Shown: positions 24,494 through 36,424, counted from the stretch's first letter. The stretch: DNA of 64,000 bases from Anthopleura xanthogrammica (GCA_964019055.1 OZ025209.1:11702981-11766980); one strand, 5' to 3'. Translations and numbers: made by a program. Notes: generated by a model from the sequence alone, not told the origin.

Positions 24494-26636
24494 ATGGTCA
24501 CTGAAGGTTCAACGTCGTACAACTCACTCACTGACATGGCGGCTTCCAAAGATACCAAAAAAGACCAAGAAAGCACCTTAGCTGAGCAGAAAACTTATGA
24601 ATTTGATGATCTGTTGGAACTAGTGGGAGGATTTGGACGCTACACTGCATGTCTCTACGCTTTCATGTGTGTACTCTCTGTTCCAACAGGGGCCCAAAAT
24701 CTCATTCAAGTTTTTTACGGCGCTACACCAGACTTCCAATGTGTACAGCCGACAATATTAATCTCTAATAATACATGTGGGCTGAGTCAATGCTGTTCAA
24801 ACTGCTCCGGTTATCGATTTAAAGAAACTTTTACAAGTGCTGTCACCGAGGTGAGTAAATGTTTACTTGCATACCATACTAGTCTGATTACCTTCAATCG
24901 TTCACAAATTATACAACCAAATTAATACCTTAGTTTTACTCTTACCGTCTAGATAGTCTAAGCTTTTTAAGCACTACTAATCGAGTTTAATGGACTTCAA
25001 ATAAAAAATGCAAGAAATGGTTGTTCATTTGACGTACTGGCATCTACTGATAAGATGTTATCTTGATTGCATATGTAAACAAAATAGTATTATGTTCACG
25101 ACGACCCTTTACAGGTAATTAGATACGATACCTATTTGAGCCCTCGTCTACCAAATTCGATAATTACTGCAATTCTCAATATTCTGCGAACTCTGTAGTT
25201 GCGAGTTGCCCGTTGGAATTTGGTTTTTCAAGCCGTTGAAATGTCTGAGTTCGCAGAATATTGAGAATCGCAGTAATTCCAAAATCAAATAATATATTAT
25301 ATTCCAAAATTATATTCCACTATGGCAACCGCCGAGACTTCGATAGAAGCTGAGGAGTCGTATGGACCTCGGACCTGTGGCCTGAGGACATCAGTGTAGA
25401 GACTATAGTTAACGCTCGTGGATTTGAAGTGGAAAATAATTTATTCTATTCTTTCTGGTACATTGCTTTCGCGGTTATTGTTTTAAAATTATGTTTATAA
25501 TAGGCTCTGGGAAATTCTACTCACTGACCGGAAGCCATTCTCGTACCCAGAGCCTTCTCATTTCTAAAGAAAGATCGTAGGCTCGATCTGAGCAACCCTA
25601 AAAATATATCAAATTTCGTTGGCTGTTGAAAATAACATAGCAACAAGCTCTGATTGGTTAATAGGATAAACAAACATACCAACGGAAACCAAGCAAGCCA
25701 AATCAACTAGAACGGTTATATATCTTCGAATCTTGAATCAAATCCTATTTCCATTTGTCGAACATATAAACTTTTGCAAACAGAAGACGTAAACAAGCCG
25801 TTAAAAGGTTGAGCCAGCATTTTATAGTCAGCGATCCTGAGATAGAGCATCCGCTCTGACGACCTGGTCGCAAGATTCGACAGATTCTGGCTTCCGGTCA
25901 GTAGGGTTTCCCAGAGCCTACAATTTGGCTAATGAGTAGGGTCTGGGAACGAGAATGTCTCAAGGGCAATGCATGTGGATCGGATCTACAACCTACGTTC
26001 TTATTCATATAATTATACTCTTATCGTAATAGTGGAATCTTATTTGTGATCGGTCGCATCTCAAAGCCATGACACAAGCCGTCTACATGGCCGGTCTACT
26101 GGTTGGATCAGTGTTCTTCAGTGTTATCTCGGACAAATTTGGACGACGGATCTCCGTGTTCATTAGCATCTTGCTCTTGGTAAGCAAGTAATTTGGTACT
26201 ATAAAAACTCCCATATGCTATATGGCTATATTGCTGCAGCAATGCATTCTTGCACTGTCAACTCAATCAAAAAGAAAGACCAAACAAAGAAACCACCGCA
26301 AAACGTGACGTCTTTTTTTGGTGTTATTTGATTGATTAACAGTTCTAGAATGTATTGCTGCGGCAGACTAGCGATGCAGTAGTATAGACTCCATGAAGCA
26401 CATCCAAATGCAACTCAATTTGGAGGACAAAACCGGCAATAGGTTCCAATTCTCAGGAGATTGAAGTTCACTTGTTTTGTCCTCCAAATGGAGCTGCGTC
26501 GACGTTACGTGAAAGGGGGTCTATTGCACGTGCTGCGTAAAGATTTCAAATGACCTGGCCCAGAATTTTAATTTAAAAATGTCTGAAATTTTAGGTTTTG
26601 CCGGTTTGTTTCTGTTATTGCTGCTTATTTCTTTTG

Positions 26637-26684
<48 letters not shown>

Positions 26685-29600
26685 CTCTTGCTTGCTTGCT
26701 TGTTTGCCCGTCTTGTTCATTCTCGAGCGCTCTGGCATTCGCTTGCTTGTTAATTTCTTTTATTTTCGTTTTTTCGTTCTCTTGAATTCCGATTTAACTT
26801 TTTATCAGGTTGTTTGTGGAATTTCGTCAGGCTTTGCAGACTGCTTGTCCCTGTTCACTATCCTTCGCTTCTTCACCGGCATGGCCAACGCAGGATGCCT
26901 ATTGGTTCGTTACGTCTACTGCATGGAACTAGTCACCACCAAACACAGGACAGCGGCTGGCTTTCTTTGTAACATATTTGTTAGCCTAGGTTTCACCACC
27001 CTTTCCGTGTTAGCTTATCTTATCCGTGATTGGAGATACTTAATGCTTGCTATAACGCTCCCAACAGCTCCGCTGGTCTTTTTCTGGAGGTAAGGATATT
27101 TACTAATAACAGGAGATACTTACCATACCACTAACCGGAAAAACTGGAATTGAAATACCGGTTGGAAAACAATTGGTATGTGGAAAACTCGGTCTTCTGA
27201 TTGAGGTAATCCAATTTTCCCGCTATTTTCGGTTCTTCCGGTAGACGCGTGTCCAATAATTTGTATGTAAAATAATATAGACGTATAAAACCTTGTACGT
27301 AGATATAATTCACAAAATCTGGATGAAGAAGGCCAATTAACTTTTTGGCCTTGACTTTCTTGAAAGCAAGTTCAACTGGTACATTTTTCGTTTTAACATT
27401 TCATTCTTTGCAAAAATGCTTAGTTTCAAAAATTTGTATCTTCGTACGTTATTTTAAGAGCAATTTTTACGAAACTTTGCAATTTAACTATTATGGATGT
27501 GACAAATTTGACAGTAAACTTTTTTTTCTTATAAATCAAATATTTTATAATGTAACGAATTTATCTATGAATGTTGATAATGATATTGTCATTTCTTTAT
27601 ATGTTCCTAGTCTTATCCCAGAGTCCCCGCGCTGGTTGATTGCCAATAATCGTTTGATAGAAGCCCATGATATTCTGCAAAAATTTGCAAAGAAAAATGG
27701 CGTTCCCTTGGATCACGATCACCTAGGTCACGTGATAAAAGAGGCAAAGAAATCCGAGCTCCAGAAGGAAAGACAGAAAAAGCCTGGACTACTTGATCTG
27801 GTGAAGACTCCTAAACTACGTAGAAGGACTATCATTTGTACATTCAACTGGTAGGTTGACTGGATCGATTAAAGAATTTAAGTTATACTAAGTAGATCGA
27901 AATTTGTCCTTTGTTGTTGCATGTAGCATCCAGTATATTCTTAGTTTTCCTATTCGACTCATTCATTCATGCGTTCGTTCAACGTTCAGTTGTTTTGTTG
28001 TTGTCTTGGTTTTTTTTTGGGGGGGGGGGGGCATTCATTCTATATATCACTCATTATCACCCATCCATCCATCCATCCATCCATCCATCCATCCATCCAT
28101 CCATCCATCCATCCATCCATCCATCCATCCATCCATCCATCCATCCATCCATCCATCCATCCATCCATCCATCCAGCCAGCCATCCATCCATCCATCCAT
28201 CCATCCATCCATCCACCCACCCACCCATCCATCTATCCATCAATGTATGGAGTTAACGAAAGCGTCACGGCTAAAACAAACAAAAAGCCCCACTTGTAAT
28301 TACCCTCTCCATCATTTCAGGTTTGTCAATGCTGTTGTATTCTTTGGTATCAACCTGAATGCCAAAAACCTTGGAGGTGATTTATACCTGAACTTCTTCA
28401 TCCTGTGCATCATCGAGCTTCCTGGAGCAATGCTCTGCTGGTACCTACTGGGAAAGTTAGTCATAATTTATCTAATTAGCAAGTATTATAACATTTTACT
28501 CTATATCTGTATACTTTCCCAAAATCCCTCTCAAGTGACTGTTTGCTGCTTGCCATCAGTTGCTTCTCTTCAAGGCCTGCTTCTCACTTCATGATCAGCT
28601 CCAGTGAGTTAGCAGGTATCGACCAGTGTAGCAAGTTCAGTCGACTTGGCACAAGTAGTAGCTAGCACATGTACAAGCTAGTAGCTAACGGCTCGGAAAT
28701 ACGAGCAACAAAATCGTGCAATTTGTCACACAACCTGGTTGTTGCGTTGCAAGTTGCAGAGTGAACTGGTGAATGTGACTCGTATTACCAGCCCGTGCAA
28801 CAACAAAATATTGTTGCGCAACTTTGTTGCACAAGTAGAAGCTCTTTGTACTCTTTGAAACAATGAAAATTTGTTGCGCGCGGAGCGGTAATACGAGCAA
28901 CGCTTAATACGCTTTAATAATGCTAACTTATCATAGGACATTGTTAAAATTTAACACAACCTAGGTTAACAGGGTAGTGTAAGTACGGCCTATATCTGTG
29001 CAACAGTACTGTACCGCATAACTAGTTATATTATTACTAAATAGCACTGAAACAATAAAAAACAATAGGCAGTGCACTATTAGATTATAGTAGATAGATT
29101 TAGTATTGTTTGGGCTCCCTGTGGTTTCACAAATATAGTGTTTGTACTCTAACAGTTCTCAATATCCCGATCCTTATTTGATAAAATACCTATCTTGATT
29201 AGATTTGGTCGTCGTCTTCCTTATTGTTCCTTTGAAATCATTGGTGGAGTGGCGTGCATGCTAGTACTTGCTTTCCCCTCTACTGATGGTACGTATCAAC
29301 CAGTTAACACTTATTGACTGGGACCGAGGGAAACATTTTGTTTGTGGTCCCGAGACGACGATATTTCCCGAGACGTAGCCGAGGGAAACATCGTCCTCGA
29401 GGGACCACAAAACACACTGCTTTCTCGACGTGAGCCGTCGAGGGACCACAAAACACACTGCTTTCCCGAGGTTCCAGTCAATAAGTGTTTTGTTAGAAAA
29501 ACATAGGTTTTTAGGTGAAATCACTTCCGGTTTTGTTATTTACCGGTCAGCAACATATTGTTTGCCCGCTGAGAGCCGTTGCCGGGGAAACATCGAAACT

Positions 29601-32027
29601 AATGTTAATGATTAACACTCATTAACTTCTTGCAAATATAAACGCATCGCTTAAATCAAAACATATTGTACCATTCAACTATTTTCTTCATGTAGAATCA
29701 GTACTGAAAGTATTGAAAGAGGGTTCATGTGCACTTCAAGTTAGTGGAATTTACCACAGATTTCTGTTGAGTTGGCACAAATTATCCTTTTTTTTTCATC
29801 ACCAGCCTATCGTCCAGTCATCACTACCTTAGCAATGATTGGTAGAATATGTGTGGGGAACAACTTCCTGGCAGTGTATGTTTTCACTGTTGAGCTTTAT
29901 CCAACGGTTGTTAGGTAACTAAGTAATATATTTGTGTAACAGATTTTCAATAGACGCATCAAGAGTTCCGCGCTGCTGCTCAATGCGCATGCTCAGGGGA
30001 TTAAAAAGTGGGATAATATTTCGTATAATATGCAATTTTTCGGTATATTTGATTCAGAATTCGCTTAACGGTACGCGATCTTGAATATTTAGTGAAAATT
30101 GTACTTGACAAGAAAGATTTTACAAATTTTATCCCACTTTTTAATCCCCTGAGCATGCGCATTGAGCAGCAGCGCGGAATTCTTGATGCGTGTACCATAT
30201 GGGCGTAAGTAAGGGTCCATTCCATGGCCACTCTTACCCAAGGAACCGAGCCCTGAATTTAATCAGTCCAATTAAAGGTATTATGTTCCGGGTATCGAAT
30301 AAATTTGATGGTGTGAAGGAAGACCCACTGAGTGAATAATTATTGTTGAACCAGCTTCTAGTTTTGCCCTTCTTCACCTATACTAGCTGTGCGCGTTGCG
30401 ACGTTCGAGTAAATTCTTATATTAGAAGTCAATAAGTCTGTTCTGTAAACCAGCAGATAAATATGAAGCATGTCCGGCATGAATGGAAGAATCTGAGGGA
30501 AACCCTCTAAAAGAGAATCAAGAAACAACTCTACTCACAGGAGACGAGGGTAGCGAACCCACAATTACAACACAGCTCAAGATACAGCACATTAGAAGCC
30601 TAAATTACTTGCTTCTTAAAGCTACGGACACGGTGCAACATTGCGCGCAATGTTGCAGGCAATCGATGTTGCGAGCCATACCACACATTGCAATTTGTTG
30701 CACGCAATACTGCTCAAGTAGAAAACGATCCTACTTCAGCAACATTGCCTGCAATATTGCGCGCAATGTTGCACCGTGTGTCCTAACCTTAAGACTCAGA
30801 TACACGGTGCATCATTCCATGCAACATTGCTTGCAACATCATGATTACAGTACTATTTTAGCAGCCAAATCAGAGAAAATCTCGATTTTTTGGGTTAATT
30901 TACGAGGATAATACCAATGACATAAACAAAATAAAACAGGCATTCAAATTTTTATATTTTAGTGTGCTGTTGCATGCAATGTTGCACGCAATGCTGCACC
31001 GTGTGTCGGAGCCTTTAGTTTCCTTGTGTAAGGTGCTGTTTAGTACATTGACTGTTAATTTAATCAACAGGAATCTTGGTATTGGTGTGGCATCAATGAT
31101 GGCTCGAGCAGGTGGAATCTTGGCTCCATATGTTGTCTTGCTCGTGAGTAGTACATTTAAAAACCAACTAGACATACTAGTGACCTCCCGTGACTGAGAT
31201 TATCCCTTCTTGATATTTTTTGGAGGCCCTGTGCAGGCTTTCTCTTTTCTAGTCTCTCTCATTAGTTTTTGTACATAAAGATACCAAATTCAATACCATG
31301 ATAAGTATTGCCAGCAGAGCAGGCTAAATATACAATACTGAACATTATTACACAATTGCAAGCATTTCCAAAGGACAAATCTCCAAAAAATATGCGCTCA
31401 CGTTTTATCTCCTACTGACAGCATGGATACTAGCTTGACGTGCTTGACGGGATTTCCCTGTTTCTTCACCGTGTCCGTTACCGTGCCTTTAATTTTCATA
31501 TAATCAAACTGAATCTGTTCTGCATGAGTGATATTTAGAGTGCTTTTAAAGTGTCTCTAAAACCAAAGCACTCTAGACGTGGCTAGTTTTGTGTTGTGGC
31601 TTCCATCCATCAAATTTACACCCGGCCAGCGTCACTAGAATATATTTGATTGACGAAAGCCCATAGATTGTATAGATGTCTGGAAGTTGTGGGGACCGCA
31701 GAACACGAAACGCGCACTAATGTAATTTTGTGTTGTCGAATCCAGGCCGATCTACCACACATTGACCGAACTTTGCCATTGGTGATCTTTGGGGTTTTGG
31801 GAATAGCTGCAGGAATAGTTGCATTGTGGCTGCCAGAAACTCTCTTCAGTCCCATGCCGCAAACACTAGAGCAAGTAGAAACATGGCCCGAGGATTATAA
31901 GATCTATTGCTGCCAAAGGCTTCAGAATGGCAAGAAGACCTCAAATAATAACCAGGATACGGAAGCTGAACTCTCAATGCTGCATGCAGAGGATGAACGA
32001 TCAAATGAGAAAGAAGGAAAAATTTAG
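24494..32027 (+). CDS. SLC22-family organic ion transporter, 9 exons
   Basis: Major facilitator superfamily carrier of the SLC22 organic cation/carnitine/anion group, acting at the plasma membrane. Exons: 24494-24850, 26033-26179, 26809-27089, 27611-27850, 28321-28455, 29203-29288, 29806-29914, 31071-31143, 31746-32027. The total is 1710 nt (569 aa), a normal SLC22 length. Hallmarks in order: a Cys-rich extracellular loop (about residues 75-115), [10 protein letters not shown] before TM2, SDKFGRR after TM2, [11 protein letters not shown] after TM6, [30 protein letters not shown] at TM10-11 and [15 protein letters not shown] after TM12. A second in-frame ATG at 24536 (MAASKD) could be the real start. 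The donor of exon 5 (GTTAGT) is weak but in phase. The substrate cannot be read from the sequence. Introns hold an ATCC array and four palindromic elements. Confidence 0.93.
25158..25280. mobile_element. Palindromic element in SLC22 intron 1
   Basis: Arms AATTCTCAATATTCTGCGAA and TTCGCAGAATATTGAGAAT, with ATTACTG/CAGTAAT extending outwards. Confidence 0.8.
25500..25965. mobile_element. Inverted-repeat element, family D copy 1
   Basis: Begins TAGGCTCTGGGAAATTCTAC ... CCGGAAGCCA and ends TGGCTTCCGGTCAGTAGGGT ... AGGGTCTGGGAACGAGAATG. The interior carries a CCAACGGAAACCAAGCAAGC block shared in inverted orientation with 59118-59430. Confidence 0.75.
26405..26525. mobile_element. Palindromic element, family E copy 2
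   Basis: Arms CAACTCAATTTGGAGGACAA and TTGTCCTCCAAATGGAGCTG in SLC22 intron 2, with the outer end ACGTGAAAGGGGGTCTATT. Confidence 0.75.
26636..26686. repeat. (TGCC)n microsatellite in SLC22 intron 2
   Basis: About twelve tandem tetranucleotides, 120 bp before exon 3. Confidence 0.95.
28059..28237. repeat. (ATCC)n tetranucleotide array in SLC22 intron 4
   Basis: About 44 units, nearly perfect, with two CAGC and three CACC variants. It makes long artificial open frames on both strands. A run of G (28018-28031) precedes it. Confidence 0.97.
28685..28915. mobile_element. GTTGC-rich palindromic element, family C
   Basis: Ends AATACGAGCAACAAAATCGT and GGTAATACGAGCAACG with interior CGTATTACCAGC; parallels 2085-2290, including the AACAAAATCGTGCAA block near 1960. 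Confidence 0.75.
29309..29490. mobile_element. Palindromic element in SLC22 intron 6
   Basis: Ends ACTTATTGACTGGGACCGAG and GAGGTTCCAGTCAATAAGTG. Inside, GAGGGACCACAAAACACACT occurs twice in tandem. Confidence 0.8.
29953..30193. mobile_element. Palindromic element, family A copy 2
   Basis: Same arms as 3130-3388: GACGCATCAAGAGTTCCGCG and the right end CGCGGAATTCTTGATGCG. Confidence 0.85.
30483..30580 (-). mobile_element. SINE fragment in SLC22 intron 7
   Basis: GAGGGAAACCCTCTAAAAGA, AAACAACTCTACTCACAGG and a degraded B-box region (GGGTAGCGAACCCAC) resemble the SINE family; the match is poor. Confidence 0.45.
30621..30783. mobile_element. Palindromic element with GCAACATTG arms, copy 1
   Basis: Starts GGACACGGTGCAACATTGCG and ends with its complement up to CACCGTGTGTCC. 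Confidence 0.85.
30795..31012. mobile_element. Palindromic element with GCAACATTG arms, copy 2
   Basis: Same family as the element just upstream: ACACGGTGCATCATTCCATG at the left and GCAATGCTGCACCGTGTGTC at the right. It ends about 60 bp before SLC22 exon 8. Confidence 0.8.
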
Positions 32028-32143
32028 TTATGCTAGAGACTCCTGTGCATCATTTTTTCTTATTTCTACCGAGCATGGATGAATAGCTTTCAGTCTTTCC
32101 ATTAGCATTCTCATCGATGCCGAATCGTCGTTGCAGCAAATAG

Positions 32144-32355
32144 TCCCTTTCACAGTTCCCTGCGTCATCTTGAAAGGTATCCGTACCTTTGCATCGAAGC
32201 AAGACGAACGGTCAGCTTGCAATGATAGAAACCTTTTTTAACACCTTGGACTATTATTCACATGTCTCTATCATTGCAAGCTGACCGTTCGTCTCGCTTC
32301 GATGCAAAAGCACGGCTACCTTTTAAGATGGCACAGGGAATGATGAAGGGGACCA
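32144..32355. mobile_element. Palindromic element downstream of the SLC22 gene
   Basis: Left arm contains TTTGCATCGAAGCAAGACGA and GGTCAGCTTGCAATGATAGA; the right arm is their complement. A lone arm lies at 2505-2575. Confidence 0.85.
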
Positions 32356-32984
32356 TTTGGTCTCTTAATGGGCGTCACTCAAGGCGTCTCCATATTACTT
32401 ACTATTATTAGGATGGGTAATACTGTCTTAATTGTATTGCATTTTTGTACAGCCAAATATATCTACTTTTGTACTTCGATAATTTCCATCCTTTGTAACT
32501 TCTTTATTCGACTTAGTATAAAATAAATGATTGATACGATTATTGATTGAATGTTTGTTTGAGAAATGAACAATATTAATAATTCTCAAAAAAAGAAGAA
32601 AATTGTAACGAATCCACATGAAATCAAAAAAGATTATGACTAGCCTTGACATCCTAGTTCCTTCATATTTCTGAACATACCTTTCCTTTTGTAACCGTTT
32701 CTTCTCACAGCCTTTTTTATTGCCCGCTTCTTGCTTCTTTCATCCCTTTTCTTGCTTCCATCTCCTGCTTCCTTTCTTTCCTTTCTGTCCTTTGAACCAA
32801 ATAACTCCATCCATGATCTTAATAATCCTACTTTTATTCACGCGGTTTTAAAACCATTATTAAAGAACATCAAAAACTTAAAAGCATAAATGCTATTCTT
32901 GTGCTGGGGTCATTTTCCTGAAATATGTCCAACGATCGCAAAGATTACAGTGCAGGTTAATCATCCTTGATACTATACTCATGT

Positions 32985-33215
32985 TTACATGCCATTGGCA
33001 AGACTGTTTCTTAGAAGCTTGGCAAAGATACTGTTTTGATTTTCAGCTAGTACTCTAGGGTCGTCATGTTCAACGACATGACCATCTTCAAGGACGACAA
33101 CCTTGTCATGATCTACGATGGTGTTGAGACGATGAGCAATAGTCAACACAGTACAAATGGTAAACTTACTTTGTATGGTTTGCCGTATCAATCCGTCTGT
33201 TTGATAGTCAATATT
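32985..33215 (-). pseudogene. Isolated copy of the ABCC terminal coding region (5'-truncated NBD2 end)
   Basis: The minus strand encodes the last 76 or so residues of an ABCC transporter, from NIDYQTDGLIRQTIQ through TVLTIAHRLNTIVD to SIFAKLLRNSLANGM. It closely resembles the end of the intact gene at 44731, with conservative changes. Homology stops abruptly at the TAATATTGAC block near 33215. The upstream sequence TTATTTCAG looks like a splice acceptor but is not homologous. The last shared codon AAA has become TAA, so this copy ends two codons early. No Walker A or signature exon lies upstream in 33.2-36.2 kb. I read it as a relic of a tandem duplication; it could instead be a terminal exon of a rearranged gene. 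It lies just 3' of the unrecognised gene. Confidence 0.75.
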
Positions 33216-33643
33216 ATACTGAAATAACGGATTTTTGACAATATAGTATACTTGGCTTATTACTCGGGATTCCTGTGGAATGCCCGAGTTTAAAATTCGG
33301 CTTAGTTTTTGTTCTTTGAGTTCAGTCACAAATCGCGGTCTACTCTCTACTGTGCATGCGTGAGTTTTGAGCGCATGCGTACAGTGGCTACAATGAGTAC
33401 AGTGAAAGTAAGCATGAATACTGTCTTAAACAATCAACAACCAAAAAATTTTGCGAGGAACAAAAGAAAAAAAAAAGCAATTCTGGCAAAAGCAATACAT
33501 AAGCCTGTCTCACCGGACAAAGGAGCTATAGCTTCATGTCGTCAACAACAACGATCAAAAAAGCTCTAATCTTGTTTTAATTCTTAAATTTTATTTTTTT
33601 CGTTAATTATTTCGTTATATCGCTTGGGTCCGATCGACATATT

Positions 33644-36235
33644 TCAAGAAGGCAACCAGTAGCAATGATCGGTGAAAATCTCGTCATCAAGGATCTCCAT
33701 GTGATCTTTACGTTTACACTGTTGGCACGAACCTCCAACGTGTTCTTTACTGTTCACCTTCCGCTTGTGTTCCCTTGCGTCATGTTTGTTTGCTTTACGT
33801 TGTTTCTTTTCGCAGACAGATTCACCCTGAAACATTAGATGAACAACAAATTGTAATTGTATACTGACTACCTGAGCTTTCTGTTATCTTGGACGCGTGG
33901 AGAATAAGTTTGCAGCGGCGGCAGAACTCATATCGTTTCCAGAGTCCTCCGGCGTCTTCTTTCTTTATAGTCAGCGCTAGAGATCCTGCGTGCACTAAAA
34001 CAGAACGCTGCGTAACATAGTAAGCGGACTCCCACTTACCGGAACCCCAGAAATTTGGCTTAAAAATGTATTTGATTTCCCCCAGAATCTTTTCGATGCC
34101 AAACCGCTGACCAAAAAGCTGGAGAACTATGGGGACTACATTGCGGCAGAGCTTCTTTCATATTCTCCGCGGGTCTGAAATAGCACAAATCTACTTCCAG
34201 ATCTGCAGTAATCTTTATAGCTTGCATATAGGGGGAAAAACGATTGCTAGCTATTCTTAAGGGGAACATTGTTGTGGCGTTGCAAATTGCAGAGCGATGT
34301 TGACCGTATTACCACCCAGGTACTTTGTCACGCAACTTGTCACGCAACGAAAATCGATGTTGCAAGTTGCAAAATTCGTTGTAAAACTGAAGTAGAAGTA
34401 CTTTTACCTTAGTGTCTCGAAAACCCCATTGAGGATAATCATTAACTTTGAGTCTTTTTCTTTTCCTGTCTGTTGAAACATGCGCAGTTTTTCGTTTATT
34501 ATCCGTGCTATGGCTATCGCTGGCCAAAGCATCCTTTTCTTGGCTTTTGAACTCCATGGCCCTTCTTTCCCAATTGAGCTGTAATGCGCATGCGTTATCA
34601 CTGCAAATTGACTCTGTGTTCACATGTTTAGCGGATTTGTTCTCATATGGCTTGCCCCATTGGTAAGTACAGCGCTCTTTCTTTGGTGGATCCACGATAT
34701 TCTTCTCATTTTTCAAATCATCAAAGGATAGTTTCTCGTCCAAATTGAATAAAATATCATAACCAACTGCGTCTGGCTTGCGGGTAGGTGGTGCCTGGTG
34801 TTTTCCTTTTGGAATGATTTTATCTAGATTATGCCATGGGTTATAGCCATCTTTCCCAAAACTCCGGTTAGCCTTATCATGCTATAAAAGATAAAGTTTA
34901 CAGCTACTTTACGTCGCGCGTGACGTGTTAACTCGGATGTTTTGATTGGAGTTTCGCCGTCTTCGTTTGTTGGAGTTTCGCCGTCTTCGTTTGAAATTCC
35001 AAATCTCCAAAACTCCGGCTACTCAAATTGTTTTTATTTCAAACATAAATATTTTCAAGCTCATACTTAGCGATGTGGTAGGGAAGTGCATTAATTTCTT
35101 TTGGAAAATATTTCGCAATCATTCATGATAGCGGGTCCAAAACCAACTGATTCCAAAGGGGAATATCGTAGCCTTAGATCGGAGATTTGAAATGTAAATA
35201 TGAAGTCTTGAAAACTACATTGGAAGTCTCGGATTTACTGGTCACGCGTGATATAAATTGGCTGTAATATTTTGACCTTTTTTTTTCATGACCGCGTGCT
35301 CAATAGACCATTTTTGAGATGCGCGAGCACTTTTAAAAATATCGCAGGCGCAGGCATGATCTCGAGGCATTTTTGATCATGAGCAGCGTGATCGTGCCCG
35401 AAAATGCCTCGAGATCATGTCTACGCCTGCGATATTTTTGAAAGCGCTCGCGCATCTCGAAAACCTAAATGTAAACGATGATGTCACATGATCAGCAGAA
35501 CTAACGAACCACGCGCTTTCCACTGCACCCTGTTATCTATGGTGATTTTAATGCTTTCCGAGATGTTTCAGTTCTAAATCGTCCAATAACCAATAACCAA
35601 TGCAGCTAGCAAAAATAAACGTCGCGTAAGAATTATTTCATCACGCTTAGTGATAACTAGCTGTATTCGCATAGTTTAGATTGAACTTGTTTCTTAAAAA
35701 ATAAACATCATGTTAAGAAGGATTAGACTTTCCACAAAATGGCCACTAACAGAGTCGCGAGTGGTCCATTTGTCTTTTGTTTTATTTGTCCTTCATGATC
35801 AGATCCGAAAGCCCACATAGTTTTGGCTGCGGGTTAATGAGTTGATTTAATTCACCTCTACTCTTCCTTTTAAATTTGGAGTGAAGCAGAAATAAAATGC
35901 ATTTTCGTCATAGAAAGGATTTCACGATTCTATATGAAATATCACTGACAGGTACTGTGGACTTTCATTGACAACCTATCAATAAGTGCTTAAAAATCAC
36001 ATGGTTTTATTGGTTTACCTGCTTCTTTGCTTGTTCATCAGTTGTCGTAGCTCTTGAATTGAGCTCATCGAATAATCTATGACGGTAAAAATATTGTAAG
36101 TAGCTCATAATTTAAAGGTCCATGAAAAAGTACTTACAGATGACCCAGAGAGCCCTTGGGAATATTTGTGTTATCACTTCCATAGCAGTTAATCAGAAAT
36201 AAGAATTTCAGCTTTGCACGTGAAAATATAAGCAT
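33644..36235 (-). CDS. Unrecognised multi-exon protein with C-terminal CxxC pairs
   Basis: I do not recognise this family. Exons on the minus strand: 36235-36138, 36076-36019, 34881-34408, 34154-34040, 33985-33872 and a terminal exon ending at 33644. The first five share GT-AG sites and consistent phases. The product starts MLIFSRAKLKF, continues through GKDGYNPWHNLDKIIPKGK, a long hydrophilic Lys-rich middle (TDRKRKRLK may be a nuclear signal), then QLFGQRFGIEKIL and YEFCRRC. The last open frame has a second pair, SCQQC, so a four-Cys zinc site (CxxC...CxxC) is plausible. The terminal junction is unclear: the best-looking acceptor (TTTCAG at about 33829) is out of phase, while one at 33793 keeps frame and gives 335 aa. 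Exon 4 could start at 34154 or 34151. Function unknown. Confidence 0.6.
34262..34400. mobile_element. GTTGC-rich element, family C, next to an exon
   Basis: Contains TTGTGGCGTTGCAAATTGCA, CGTATTACCACCC and TTGTCACGCAAC, as in the other family C copies. It lies in the 253-bp intron between exons 3 and 4 of the unrecognised gene. Confidence 0.65.
35312..35462. mobile_element. Long near-perfect palindrome in intron of the unrecognised gene
   Basis: About 63-bp arms: GAGATGCGCGAGCACTTTTA ... ATGATCTCGAGGCATTTT against AAAATGCCTCGAGATCAT ... GCTCGCGCATCTC. The loop is about 25 bp. Confidence 0.9.
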
Positions 36236-36424
36236 TTACTGTAAAACACGAAGCCCAAAGAAACACAAAATATACTTTTTTCCCGACATGAAAACAAATT
36301 TGAAATTCAAGTAGTTGAGACACGGGCTTAAGTATTGGCTATGTTTAGGAATGGAAATGCTGTTTTGAGACAAATTTCCCAGTTGCTTACAAGTCGGAAA
36401 AAGACACCTTTATTTCTTTCAAAT

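Noticed and set aside
27904..28594. Long frames rich in HPSI repeats and MDGW repeats on both strands
   Set aside because: They are translations of the ATCC tetranucleotide array; the true coding part here is only SLC22 exon 5 (28321-28455).
30483..30911. 142-residue frame with CARNVA-like and His/Cys-rich stretches
   Set aside because: It is read across a SINE fragment and two GCAACATTG palindromes.
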